Positions 1 through 12,700 of a DNA stretch of 64,000 nt are shown piece by piece; within the stretch, counting starts at the first letter, position 1; every line of letters starts with the position of its first letter. The notes under the pieces were generated by a model. It did not search any database, was not told where the DNA came from, and saw only the letters and a list, made by a program, of their open reading frames with translations. The position numbers were made by a program, and so were the translations under genes. Origin of the DNA: Apus apus (lineage: Eukaryota > Chordata > Aves > Apodiformes > Apodidae); assembly GCF_020740795.1 (NCBI RefSeq), contig NC_067296.1, positions 7,541,001 through 7,605,000 on the forward strand, read 5' to 3'.

Positions 1-925
1 ATTCTCCAGGGAGGCGGCTGAGTCAGCAGATCAGTTGTGCACCAACAGCTTCTTTCATTCCCCCCTCCCATTTTTTTATTCTTCTGAGTTTTACAGCGAG
101 ATGCATTTTTCACTAACTGCCAAGGAATTGTAGTGTCAATCTGGTAGGGTGGCAGCATGCACCCCACATTTCCATTGCCAAGAGGGAGCCCAGCATCCCA
201 GGGTGCTGGATCTGCTGCTTTCCTGACACAGAGCCAGCCCACCAGGACAGTTCAGGTCTGGGTTTGCTCCATCCCCTCCAGCCACCTCAGAAGGTGCAGT
301 GCTCCTGAATGCTCAGTGCCCTGGTGCTGAGCAGGCAAACAGCACAGACCCAGCTTTGCCTTGGCACAAGGGCCCAGCTGTGGTGTCAGTGCAGCACCAT
401 GGCTCATCCAGACTGCTGCAGCATGGGCAGAGCTCACAGCACAGTGACACCCCCAAGCAGAGACCCAGAGGGATGGAAAAACCACAGTTGTGTACTGGAG
501 ACAAACCCAGTTGCTCTCCACATAGAGGGCCTTTTCATATTCCCCACTCACCTTCAAGTTAATGTCTCTCCACGGGCCAAATCTTTCCATACAGGAGATG
601 AAGTTTTGGCCAGAGATTATAAGCTGGTTGTGGGTGTAAATAATAATAATTAAAAAAGCACATGTAGCACTGCTGCAAGCCAAGCCCAGCACACGTGCCT
701 CCCTGCATCTGCTCATGCTCGCTGCAAGAGACTCACCCAGTATGCCTGTGTCTGTGCACGAGCACGGGATTGAGCTGAGGACTGACAGAGCAAGGGAGAA
801 AAGAGGGAGGCTTCCAAGGACCCTGCTTGGACACAGGTTTTCAAGGTCCAAGGTGGGATGGCCCACTGTCCCCACAGTGCAGTCATCCCCCTTGACTCCA
901 CCTCCAGCATCCAAAAGCCTCAGCA

Positions 926-987
926 GCATCCCCTCCTCACTCCCCACCATCCCCTCCTCACCCCCCAGCACCCCCTCCTCACTCCCA
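926..987 (+). repeat. Short minisatellite, 21-bp unit, three copies
   Basis: Three near-copies of CATCCCCTCCTCACTCCCCA occur at 926, 947 and 968 with a constant 21-base period. Confidence 0.88.
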
Positions 988-2570
988 GCAGCAATCTGGC
1001 GTCACGCATCTTTATTTCCTGAAGACGGGCCAAAGCTTAATTAGCCTTGAGCCCTCACGGTTCGCAGAGCTGACACTGACACCTTTCCTCAGCCTGCCCT
1101 GATTTCTTCCATAGGAAACACCCTGCTCTGGCTCCTGCACACCAGCTCCCAGAGAATTCCACGTTCCCAGCTGCTAATTACACCACCCTGAAGTAAATCT
1201 GTACAGATTGCTCACCATGTTGCCATTTACCATTTAAGTCAAATTTATTTTGTGGCCATTAATGGAGAAGAGGCTTCCTCCTGGGACCAACACAAAGCAC
1301 CCACAGGTGAGGGGCCCCAGCACCAAACCCAGCCCTTCAGCAAAAGCACATACACGTGTTTTTGGCCAGAGTGTCTGTCACGGCAGTGCTTGGAGTGGGG
1401 GGTCCTCAAGCAGAGACCAGCAGCCAGGTTTGGCAGCATGCACGGCAATGGATCTGCACCCAGAAAAGGTGGGTGAAGCCAGAAGCTCCCAGCTACAACC
1501 CTGCACCCCCCAGCCCACCTCGTCTGCTCTGGTAAGAAAGCCAGGGGTTAGAAATGACTAACCCTGTTTCTACCACCTCCTAAAATGGAAGTGGCGAGCG
1601 CAGGGCGGCGGGTCTGGACAGCTTTACTCCACAGGCAGGTAGGCAGAGACTCTGGAAACGCTCTGCGGTTTGGGAAGCGGCGGCAGTGGCAGGGGCTCAC
1701 CTCCCCCAGCCCTTTGTTTAGGAATCCCATTTCTGCCATGTCTAAATATGCCCTAATCCTACAAACACTTCCCCTCCAGGAGAAGGAACAGGCCTTTCAG
1801 TGATTTTCCTCTGCAGCCCTCTGTGCACACCTGAGACCTCGGGACAATAAAGAATGACATGGCTCTGGCCTGGCGCCTTTTCCTCTTGAATCTTATCACC
1901 TTCCTCATAGCTTGAAAGTGTTATCAACCCTGTTTGCAGGTGGAAAACTGGAGTTATGGTGCAGCAACGGAGGAACTCTGGTTTCAGGGCTTCTGAAGCA
2001 CTGTCACCACGTGATGAAAAGTGCTGATCCCATGCAAACGCATTCTGCTTGAGCATATACATTCAAAAAGTTTTGACAGGTTAATTCTGCCTGGCTGGCT
2101 TTCTGCCAGCTCCCATCTCATCCATCTGTGCCACGCCATTCCTGCCTGGCTTCCAGTGCCCACAGAAAGGGACAAAACCCCTGAAGTAGCACTGGGACCA
2201 GCCCAGTACAAATCCCTGCACCCCAAGAACACACGAGGTGCAGCACACGTGTATCCTTGGGTCATACCTCTGCAATCTGCAAAGTGTTTGCCCAGATTTC
2301 AAGAGCCCATAGCAATTCCTTCTCTTCTTGGCACTAACAACTTTCTGGATCCTAACACCCAGAAAATGCTCTGGCAAACACTGTATCTTCAGGCATGAGG
2401 GAATTGTTTGCATTAAATCATCGAGTTTCTTTGGAGGATTTGGGAGGTCAATAAATCAAGTAACCAGGCGGGCTACAGGAGTTCTAATCGGAAGCGACAC
2501 GCTATAGGTCTTTCTCCAGAACAGTACTGGGTGGAAATTGCATCACTTGGGGAAAAAGTAATGGACAGAA

Positions 2571-2598
2571 AAAAAATTTAAAAAAAAAAAAAAAAAAA
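2571..2598 (+). repeat. A-rich tract
   Basis: A run of about 19 A (2580-2598) is preceded by AAAAAAATTT. No tRNA- or LINE-like body is visible beside it, so it need not be a SINE tail. Confidence 0.8.
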
Positions 2599-3155
2599 GT
2601 GCATCTTTAATAAGGTTGTTGGATAGAAAAGGACCCTGAGGCCATGCCAAGTCAAGAGCAGCTTGGGCATCTTCAGCCACAAAAGTTCTGCTGCCTGGCG
2701 CTGCTGCTCCCTTGGTCTGGCATAGGGACAGGGACCAAGGACCACTGAGTGTGGCAGCACTGCTGTGTCCTGACCCAGAATTGGGCCCATAAGGTTAATT
2801 TTTGTCCTTTCTCCTGCCTGGCCCTGTGCTTTCAGGGACAGGAGATGCGCCAGAAGAGCAATGTCTTTAAGTTGGTATTTTCTGGACAGTCTCTCTCCCT
2901 GGCATCCCCTTTTTATTACTGTCTACGAAGCCAGTATGTTTCTAAAATTAAGGCAGTAAAACTGCACATATATGTACTCGGGAATGGAAATGGGCTTAAA
3001 CACCAGCAGACATATTTGGAAGTGCCAGGATGGAAAAATGTCTCCGAGCGCCACGTGACCGTCCCGCTGCGGGAGCGCCGGGAGTGCTCCTGCACCCTCA
3101 GCCGAGGCAGGAGGGCCTGTTGTTTCAGCTGCTGAGGAGAACATCTTTATATACA

Positions 3156-3190
3156 TGCACACACATGAGTGCACACACACACACAACATG
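3156..3190 (+). repeat. CA-rich microsatellite
   Basis: Interrupted CACACA runs flank a TGAGTG. Similar short AC runs occur at 17688-17702 and, with a TATATA stretch, near 51671-51691. Confidence 0.8.
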
Positions 3191-6100
3191 CACGTTACCT
3201 GCCTGCTGCCATTAACACACACGTGTGCCCACGCCTGTGCGTGGAGCCCGACCCAGAGCTTTGCACGTGCAGCCGCACCCGCCTGCAAACATAGAGATGC
3301 ATCTGTGTGCATCTCCTGTGCTCCTTCAGCGCCGAGGGAAGGAAACAAAGGCTGGGATCCCTGCAGATGAGAGGCAGAGGAAGGGCAGCAGCAGCCCACA
3401 CACCGAGCCGCCCATGGCCTGCCCCACCGCCCCGCGTTCCCAGGCTGCTTCCAGAGGCGCGGGTGAGCGTCCCTTATTGCCTGCACCTGGCTGCTATTAA
3501 GTATTCAATCAAAAAGGGATCACAGGCCAGATACAGCTAATTCGGAGGAACTTTTTTACACAACAAGCTCCTTTCAGTTTGCTTGGTTGGGTTTATATCT
3601 AAAGCTCACTCTGGCGGGTTTGAAAATGAGCAGGGCTCTTGGCTGCTGCAGATAGCAAGGGGGACACACCACATTTCCAGCAGACGGAGGTGGGAGTTCT
3701 TCTTTGGTGTTTTAAAAATAGCACTACATAGAGAGGCAGGCTGGGATGCTGGCAGTGTTTGGAGGGGGTGATGCAGTGGGGCCGTGCCCCAGGCTGGTGC
3801 TGGCCAGTCCCCACAGAGCCAGAGGGTGTCCCCTAGAGCTGGTCTTCAGGTCCTTTGCATTTTGTCTTTCATCACAGTGAGGATCTGGGTCTGCCTGGGT
3901 CTCCCAAGGATGCTGAGGAGGAGCCCTGCTTGCACAAGGTTGTGCTTTTGGCAAGGCTCACCTGTGACCTGGTCTGGGACCCTCCCCAAAACATCTGTGA
4001 CCCCTGTGCCAGCCCTGGGTCCCAAGCAAACAGCAGGCAGGTGACAGAACTGGCCCCAAACGTTTCCCACCCAATGGTTTTGACCATATTTCAACAAGGA
4101 ACTCAAAATGTCATCAATCATTTGTGACACTTCCTTCCTCTCTGGCTAAAGAGCCCCCTTGTCTTTTTTTATTAACTACAAAAAAAAAATCCACATAAAA
4201 AATTTCCTTTTCTTCCAGCTTCACAGAAGCCCAGCAGCAAATGCCACTGGCTCCATCACAGTCTCTAAATCCCTGTCCTAAGGGCAGGTACTTTTATGAA
4301 ATTCAAAAAATTAAGGGAATGATAATAATAATCACACGTATCCTGTAGCTGCTGCCTTCGAAGCCTCCAGAAGTGTAAGTGTCTTACTCCTTGCATGCCC
4401 ACACAGGGAGCAGGCACCAGAGTCCCCACCCCAGCCCACCTCCAGCTCCACTCAGCACTGGGGACACATCATGACTGGTCTGTCCCGGTCACCTACCCTG
4501 AGATCAGAGCACGGTCACGCTGCTCTGGAAGTGGCAGAGCCATTCCCTCAATTTCATACCAGCTACGTGCAGTAAATCACCAGTTTCCTCCTCATTTTGT
4601 TCCCCCCCCAGAAGAAACCAGCACGAGAAACTCCCCCAGTGTGTGGGTGTCTGGGGATTTACGCAAGTGGTGGGGAGAAACCAAAGGCTTCCCCCAGCTC
4701 GGAGGCTTCCCGTCCCACCAGCCCCTCAGGAATCCTGTCCAACCATAGGGACCATACACACAGCATTTCTGAAGGCATCCTTCTGCACATGGACACACTT
4801 GGATGTTGGCTGTGACATACTGGCTTCCAGGGGAAGGCTCCAAGGAGGTTTTAATTTAATGCTGGCACTTACCCTGGGAAGAAGTTCCTAAGTAGGTGGA
4901 AATTCAAGATATGCATCCACATGGGGGGAAAGGAGGAGCAGGGAAAGCATTACCCTTCCACACTAGTGTTCTTCCTTTTGGGAATGGTTTGGGGTATTTA
5001 GTCCCCAGACACTGATGCTCCTCTTTCCTGGGAATTCTAGCTACTTTAGAAACTTGGCCAGTGTTTGCACGTTATTTACACTGGCTTTTGGGTTCCCCTG
5101 CTGCCCAGCTCAGGTTGGTTACGGGACCCGAAGGACCGCGGGGGCTTTCTGGGCTCGGATGAGGGCTCAGCTCTGGGACCAGAGGGAGCTCTCTAGCCAG
5201 CTGGGTTGTTCTCACTCAGGATCACACTCCCTGCTTGTCTTGGTGGCTCCTGACAGCTCATCCCCCTGCAGCTGCCAACTCCTCCGGGAGGGCACAGGCT
5301 GTGCCTTCACTGGAGGTGTCCCTGGGAAGCATCACTGTGCCGGCAGCTGAGGGACCCCCCAGCCCCACCCACACCCCTTGCTCGGTGGCCCCGTGGGGCA
5401 ACAGGGCTTCCCAGCTCCTCGGGGTGGTGCTGGCAGCATCCCTCTCACTGGCCCCAGCCTCCAATGGAGGGAATTAAGGAGCGGATTTGGCTGGGAACAG
5501 CCCCCAGCTTGCTCTCACAGGGGAAGCAGGGAAGGCAGATGTAAAGCTTTGTCCTAGGAAGGACATTAAAGACCTTGCTCTGGAGAAGCATCACAGTGTT
5601 GGGTTATGGCCAATGTGACTAAGCCTCCTCTTCCTCTCTCCTCACCCCTCCGTCTGCGATGTCAGGACTTTTTAAAAGCACCTTCAGTTTTGCAATGCTT
5701 CTGCTCAGAGCCCCATTACTCAGGCTGAGCTGGCCCTGTTTCCTCGCCTGCTGCTGCATCCCTGCCCGATAAGATAAGCTTCCCAAAGAAAGGTTTTGGG
5801 ACCCTGACTCACTGGAGAAACTTTTTCTGCAGGGCATTCATACAGCCTCTAACACACTTAACTATTTGATGGGTTTATCACTGAAATTCAGCTGTTCATC
5901 TCTGCTCACTGGAGGACAGCCCTTATCCAGGAGCAAGGTCATTCCAATCAGGAGGTAAGCATGGAGACTCGCCCTATCTGCACGCCTCCCACCACCATCC
6001 ATATTCACAGCCCTTTCTCAGCCCTGTACCCAAAATCCTCCAGGCCAGGCCTCGCACAGGGACCCTTTAGTACCACTGGTGCTGGAGCCCTGCCTCAGCT

Positions 6101-8280
6101 CAGGCTCTGGCAGGAGCCCTGTGCCCACTGCCAGCCCCCAGCCCTCCCCAGGCAGTGCGGGGAGTATCCATGGGGCTCCAGGCTGTGATTCCCCATTTAA
6201 GGGCAGGATCCAGGCCCAGGTTATTGCTTCTGCTGCTTCTGCCACTGGGCAATAAATCCCCAAAGACAAGCAGCTCTAAGGTCTCGATCCAACTGACCCC
6301 CCCCAAGAGACAGCAGCACCAGACCCCAGATATTTGCCCTGGTTGCCCCTTGGAGAAGGCACCAGTAGTTTTCTTCTCCAGGTACATGAAGTGCTCACCC
6401 TGACTGATGCCAGCCCTGGGAGCTCTGATTGCATTAGCAGGGTTGCAGCTGCAGCTGATACCGGGTTGGGGAACAAATCCTCTTTCATGGGCAATAAACC
6501 CACACCAGGTTTGGGAGAGGGTCCTGGGTGAGCTTAGCTCACAATTTGCTGGGCACTGCACTGCACAGACAGAAGGAGCTTCAGGGTTGCTTCCCACCAG
6601 CACCCAACCCTAACATCCCAGGATCCCCTGGGCTGGCCCCAAAGGACTCCATCCCCAGGGCAGCAGCCCCACTGGTGTGATGAGTGCATAAGGGCTCTGT
6701 GTGAAGCCCCATGCCCAGCTGTGCCTCTGCAGCAGCAGGACCCAGCAGGTTAACGGACAACTCTGGAAGCCCCAACAACTGCAAATGATCAACCCCAGGG
6801 GGATTTTTTTTTTTTTTCCCCCCTTCCCTCAGCTCTGGAGTCAATTGTCAGCCCTGCTTTTAAAGACACCCTTGTCGGCAGCCTGGCTATGCTTTTCTGC
6901 TTCGGAGGAATTCCTCTAAAACAATAATAGTGACATTGTTCCTCACTTTGCTGGCGGTTTTATAGGGCTCATGTTGGAGAAAGGTGACCATGGCTGCCTT
7001 TTGGCCACATGTGTTTACACAAGGAAATGCATGTGGGTTTTGGGGTGGCGCCTGGAGTCAGCAGCCGCTCTCTGTACTCCTGACCCTTACAGAGCTGCTT
7101 TCTTGCTTCTGGGTACGTTTACTGCACTCCAGATGTGAGCTGGCTCCAGCAAGGCTGCGGAGCGCCAGGGATCTGGCATCCCCAGACTCATCAGTCCGTG
7201 GGGTAGAATGCCATGGTGGTTGTTTTAAAAGCTGTAATGCGTCTTGGTAACACATCATGATTTATTCAGCCCTTGTTTGACAGGGCGCCTTTATCAAAAG
7301 CCGATGCGCAGCCCGGCCGCGCCGCCTGCTCAGGCTCGGCAGGGCTGACTGGCGAGGGTGGCTGGGAGCTGGTCCTGCCCTGGGATGGGCTTTCTGGAAA
7401 AGTTTCTACGCAGGGTTCCCAGAGAGGTGGGTCCCCTGCTCTGCTGTGCCCCCCAAGGGGCTGCATTTGAGGGCACCCCTGCTGCGGGTGCACCTCTGCT
7501 GCGGGGTGATTGAGCTGCTGCGGAGATGAGCCACAAAGGGTGTTCTGGGAGAGGGGCAGCTGTCCCTGATGCTGGCATGGGGTGCCACAGGGCAGCAGGA
7601 TGATGGGGGGCCTGGGGGGTGACACTCCCACATGTGATCTTCTCACCTGGCAGAGCCTGGGCCTGCTGCTGGCCTTGTACCAGCACACAAGAGTCACTGA
7701 AAAGAGGGGAAAGAAGGGAAAATGGAGTCTGGGGAAAACCAAGGTAAAACTGGAGTGTGGGCAGTGAGGGAGCACTGGGGGAGGCAGAGCAGTGGCAGGG
7801 CTGGGCAGTCCCTGCTCACCTGCAGCTCCCATCCCCTCACCAGGTGCCCTTTAGCTAAAACCTAAGCTTTGTTTCATTTTCTGCCCTTTAACCAAATAAA
7901 CCACAAAACATGATTTCAGGGGAAGAGGGGAGGGAGGGTTACATGCTAAACGCCTTGCTACTGGCCCCAGCTGGCAGCTGAGAGGAGCCTGGGGAGGGCA
8001 AATCCTGCCATGGGGCACCCAGCAAGGTTTGGGGTGAACAGTCCAGCATGGGGAGCTGGCCTTGGCAGCACTGCTTCCCTATCCCACATCCTCTTCCCTA
8101 TCACATCCCCGGAGGTGCTGTTCTCATGGGCACCAATGGATACAGGACACTTTAGCCCTGGATTAGGAATGAGCCTTTGGTTTAGAGATATTTATTTGCT
8201 TTTTATCATAATGGGAAAAAAAATAAAAACGAAACAGCAGATAGAAGAGGCAGGGAAAAAAAACCCACGCCAATCTGGGT

Positions 8281-8735
8281 CAGGATCTCACACTGGCTAG
8301 TTCACTTCGCAGTTTAAGTAAATAGTTCTCATCCCAAAACCCTTCAGGGTCATATAAATGTGCCTCTTTGCATGGAAGAGACTATTTTGATAGTAGCTGG
8401 GTGCCTGATGAATTTGCAACTTTCCCAAACTGTCGGTGTCTAGAATGTGACTCAGTTTTTCACAGTGAGATATAAAATCCTATCAATTAATCTAACTTTT
8501 ATTGCACCTCTGGGGCATGAACGTGATGTTATTTAAACAAATGGTTCCCATTACCTTCAATTATTTTATAAATGTTTTTCAGTGATTTATAGGCTTCTAT
8601 TAAATGGACAATATACTTCTGTGCTCCTCGAGGGGGTAAACAGTAATCTAAGGGCTTGGGCTTGCTGATCTTTTTTTTTTTCCTTCTTCTCCTTCCTTTT
8701 CCACATGCATAAGAGGCTGCCGTTTAATTAGCAGG
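8281..8735. promoter_or_regulatory. Candidate conserved non-coding element
   Basis: An AT-rich, non-repetitive block of about 450 bases sits inside GC-rich DNA. It carries TGACTCAG (AP-1), CTTTGCAT (octamer half), ATCAATTAATC and TTTATAAATG homeobox-like motifs. It has the look of a developmental enhancer, but conservation was not measured. No coding frame is present. Confidence 0.35.
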
Positions 8736-9379
8736 GAGGTGGGGAAGAGCCCGGCCAGACGCCCTGCTGACGGCTGCCTTCCCAAATCCCACTCCCCCGT
8801 GGCGAAGCGGCAGCTCCCTGGGCTGACACCCCATTTGCACCGTACCCTGAGGGTGCTGCTCCTCCCTGGTTACCCATCCGGGCCCCCCATCTGCTCTCCC
8901 TCAGACATCTCCTGCCTCTCCAAAGCCCTCTCACTGGGAGAGGCCTAAGCAGATGGATGGTTATCCTTGATTTTCTCCAGCACCCGTGCTCCCGCTGACT
9001 GGAAGGCTCTGGCAGGGCTGGGGTCTGCCAGGGTTTGCTGGGATTGTTCTGCAGTGCACGAGCGATACAGCTCTGCATCTGCTTGGGATGGGATGGGGAG
9101 ATTAATATTTTCTTCCTCATATTGAGGAATTTCTCCTGCCTGGGGTATCTCCCTGACCAATGGAGAAAGGTCCCACCAGCCACTCTGCGATGCCTCGTGC
9201 TTTGGGGACACACCAGCAGCCACTGCACCCCTGTTCCACTCTGCAGGGGACCAGCAGCCACAAGGCCAAACTCCCCCCCAGGGAAGGGACAAGAAGTTAT
9301 TTTATTTGCAAACCCAGGCCATTCTCCCAGCATTGTCACTCCAGGCTGGACTTCAGGGGAGGCCAGGGAGGGTGAGAGC

Positions 9380-9720
9380 AGCGGGACGAGCCAGCGCTGG
9401 GGACGGCGCGGAGGCCGCTTATCTGGGCGGGGGTCACGCCGGGACGTGGTTTCTGGAGCGGTGACCCCGGCTGCCACCCCGGCACAGGACCCCATCCATC
9501 TCCCTGCCACCGAGCTCCCCTGCTAACCCTCAGCACTGCACGCTGACAGACAGGACGGCAATTAAGTCCTCGCTGAACTAATTCACTTGAGCCTGTCTAC
9601 ATTTCAAACAGCTTTGGAGATAGGCTTTGTTTACAGAGCCTGCCGCCGTTTATTATTTTTCAGGGGGTGTTGCGTGGAGCGGGGAGGGGAGATGTCATCT
9701 GGGGAAGATAAATAGGGCAG
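9380..9720. promoter_or_regulatory. Candidate enhancer with GATA and forkhead motifs
   Basis: A CpG-rich patch at 9380-9490 contains CTTATCT (GATA, 9418-9424). It is followed by AGATAG (9618-9623), TGTTTAC (forkhead, 9629-9635) and AGATAA (about 9706-9711). Motif clustering was seen by eye; function is inferred. Confidence 0.3.
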
Positions 9721-12700
9721 AAGACCCTGTAAAGGCAAAGGGCTGAGCATGGCCCCGCTCGGCCTTGGGACAGGGCAGCTCTGCTGAGGGAGCAAGGAGA
9801 GGATTTCCTGGCTTCCCAGCTCTGGCTGAGGATGTGCAAAATTCAGTGCATGCACCTGGCAACTGCTCCCAGCTGCACCCCGGGCCATCCCAGTCCTAGC
9901 AGAGGCAGGAACCACTGCAGTGCAGGGGTACTTGGACAGGTTCCCTCCTGCTCACAAGGATGATGATCCCCAGCACCTCTCCACAGGGGGGTCACTGGGA
10001 TGAGGGGATCTGGGCAGGTACAGGGATGCTGCAGCACCACGAGGGAGCAGTGAAGCCCAAACTCACCCTTGCAGAGCTGGGAAACCACAGCAAGTGCTCT
10101 ACAGACACTAGATAATGAGCTGCTAGGTCTGGGGCCAGGTGGGAGGTGCCCATCCAAACCCCCCCCGGAGGGCTCCTGTCATGAGCCTCTGTCTCAGGTA
10201 CCCATGTGCTCAGGCCCCCACTGCCCAGCGAGCCCTGCTGCCCTCTGCCACCCCAGAGCCTGGCCAGGGGGTCCCACTGGCCAGCCCCCCCTCCCTGGGG
10301 TTTGCATCACCATCCTGCCCTTCTCCAAAACCAAATCCTTGTTTTCCCAAAAGGCAGATGCCCATCTCTGACCCTGGGCAGCATTTTTCCAACAACCAGC
10401 CCCAGATTCCTGCCTCGAAGGACAGGCACAAGGAGCCTGCCTTGGCTGCTGGCTGAGCTGCCTGATTATTTTTGTTGGCAAACAACAACTCCCCCATTGA
10501 AAGCAGCTAATAAGGTTTTACTTAATAAACCGTGTGAGGCCTCACAATGCCAGGCATCACTTCTTCCCTTCGCCCTGAGTTGCTGCAGCATCCCAGATGG
10601 GAATTACCCTGCTTGGGACGAGGGCTGGGGAGGCACAGATAAACAATCATAAAAAAAATTATCTTTACCTACCCCTTCACTTAAATCAGGTCATGTCTGG
10701 AAGACAAAAACACCACTTGGAAGTCGGGGCTTGGAGTGATACAAAGGGGAGTCTTGTCTGACAAGCCTGGCCAGGAGTCAAAGCGGGGCAGCGATCGCTG
10801 TCCGGGCTGTTTGCACAGCAGCGGCTCCAAATCGTATTTCACTGCAGCAGCACTGAGTCTTCATCAGGTTTCTCCAGATTTCAGCTCGGGTCTATTTCTT
10901 GCTGCAAGGTTATTAAAAACACTTGAACCTGAAACAGTCTCATTGTGTCCACAAGTTTGCTATTTGTTATTATAAACAAGGGTGTCAGGGCCATTAAAAA
11001 TAAATCGGAATGGGCAAAACACGAGCAAGAAATATAAGGAAAGTGAATGACTGAAAACACCCATCTCAGCATCCAGGGCCAACAGTTCCCGCTCGCAGGA
11101 ATGCCTTCTGTGTTAGAGAGAGGAACAATAACCTCCTGTTTTTCTTTTCAACCAACATGCATCCTTTTCCCAGCTGGCGATGCCAAGCTGCAGGGAATGG
11201 AAAGAGGAAGGGATCCAAATCCCAGCCCTGCATCTGACTGTTCCTGGTCTCCAACTGGGATTAGTGCTGGCACATGATGGCTCCCACCAAGGATGTGAGT
11301 GCATGGTCTCACAGGCACATCAGCCACCACAACCAGCGAGCCACAGCGGCTCTCCTGTCTCCAGAACAACATCAGAATCACACCAGGCCGTGCTGCGGAG
11401 TTCACCTCAAACATGGTTGTACTCAAGTGTTTGACTTTTGCCGATGCCAAAGAGAAACGGGGCAAGTCGGGCAGCAGGGACAGAGTGTGGAGCAGCAGGG
11501 ACAGAGTGTGGAGCAGCAGAGACAGAGCAGGAGCAGCAGGGACAGAGCAGGAGCAGCAGGGACAGAGCAGGAGCAGCAGGGACAGTGCAGGAGCTCTCTG
11601 CCCCCTTGAACACTGCTGCTGTAAAGCGATTTGAGGATGTTCTTGGAAGCAGCAGGTCAATTTGTCTGGGTTGTGTGTCCTCCAGGTGGCCTCCATGAAA
11701 ACAGGGATGTTCTTTGCAAGGAATAACAAGCCCACGCCTTGATATTAGCTGAACACTTAATAACAAAGAGGGTGCTGGAAACCCATTCCTGCATTGCTGC
11801 TTTCCAGGACACAGGATGCTTCCATCACAGCAACAACAGGAAACTTTTGCTTTGTCAGGGTTAATTTCATTATTTTGCAGGTTTCACCTAATATACAACT
11901 CTACAGTCCTTCTCACTTCATTATCCTTCTAGCCAGCATATCCAACTGTCTCAGCTGCATGGGTCAAGCCCGTGGAAAGGCACAGCAGAGCAATCCTGCA
12001 CACCATGCTCCCAGGGGATGCAGCAAGGTGGGCACCAGCAGCAGAGCACTGGAGCTGGCAGCAGGGCAAGAAGCACCCAGGCAGCACCCAGGTCCTGGCA
12101 GGCAGAGCACACCCCCGAGCTTCCAGCAGCACCAAGTCACCAGCACTGAACCTACTCGATGTGTTTCACCCTTAGAACAACACAGGAATGGAGAGAGGGG
12201 AAAACCGAGGTAGAAACAAGACACTCTGGTCTGAGACTCTCACTTAAGAGCAATGTGATTGTGGATCCTACAATAAAAACCACACATGGGCTTATCAGAG
12301 ACACTTCAGCCACAAACCTGAAAAATTGTAGGTTATAATGGCATGATGCTGCCATACAAAATTTCATTGCTTGCAAACAGAGATAACAGATCTAAACCAC
12401 AGCACGAGAACTGAAGGGGCACGTCCTTACTCTGAGAAGCTGGTTTAAAAGTCTTATTTCCCAAACTTTTACTATTATTATTATTAAAGGTAATTCTACA
12501 CCCCAAGTAGGAACACCACAAGGGTATCAGCTGGATGAGTTCAACCTGCAGATCACAAACAGGATGTGGAAACAACCCAAAACCTGTCAGGGAGAAGCAG
12601 GGTTGCAGGAGCAGAGGGCACTGAGCAGGGCTGCTGATGGGAACTCTGCCCATTCCAGGGGAACAGAATCTGTTAATTAAGGCCCTTTTCCCCACTGCTC

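Larger units (their letters stand above)
1..8280. other. GC-rich intergenic DNA, no gene recognised
   Basis: Many short frames exist on both strands, but none shows a domain, a splice structure or homology that I recognise. Possible regulatory spots are an AT-rich unique block at 2400-2540, an E-box CACGTGAC at 3052-3059 in a small CpG patch, and a block at 7220-7310 containing TTTATCAAAAG. In mammals SNAI1 is the next gene on this side; no C2H2 zinc-finger exon was found here. Confidence 0.5.

Noticed and set aside
8728-9510. 260-codon minus-strand frame
   Set aside because: No domain, biased composition, overlaps equally open frames on the other strand, and no splice or promoter context.
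11148-11766. Leu/Ser/Cys-rich 195-codon frame
   Set aside because: The repetitive part is the minisatellite translated; no gene-like flanks.
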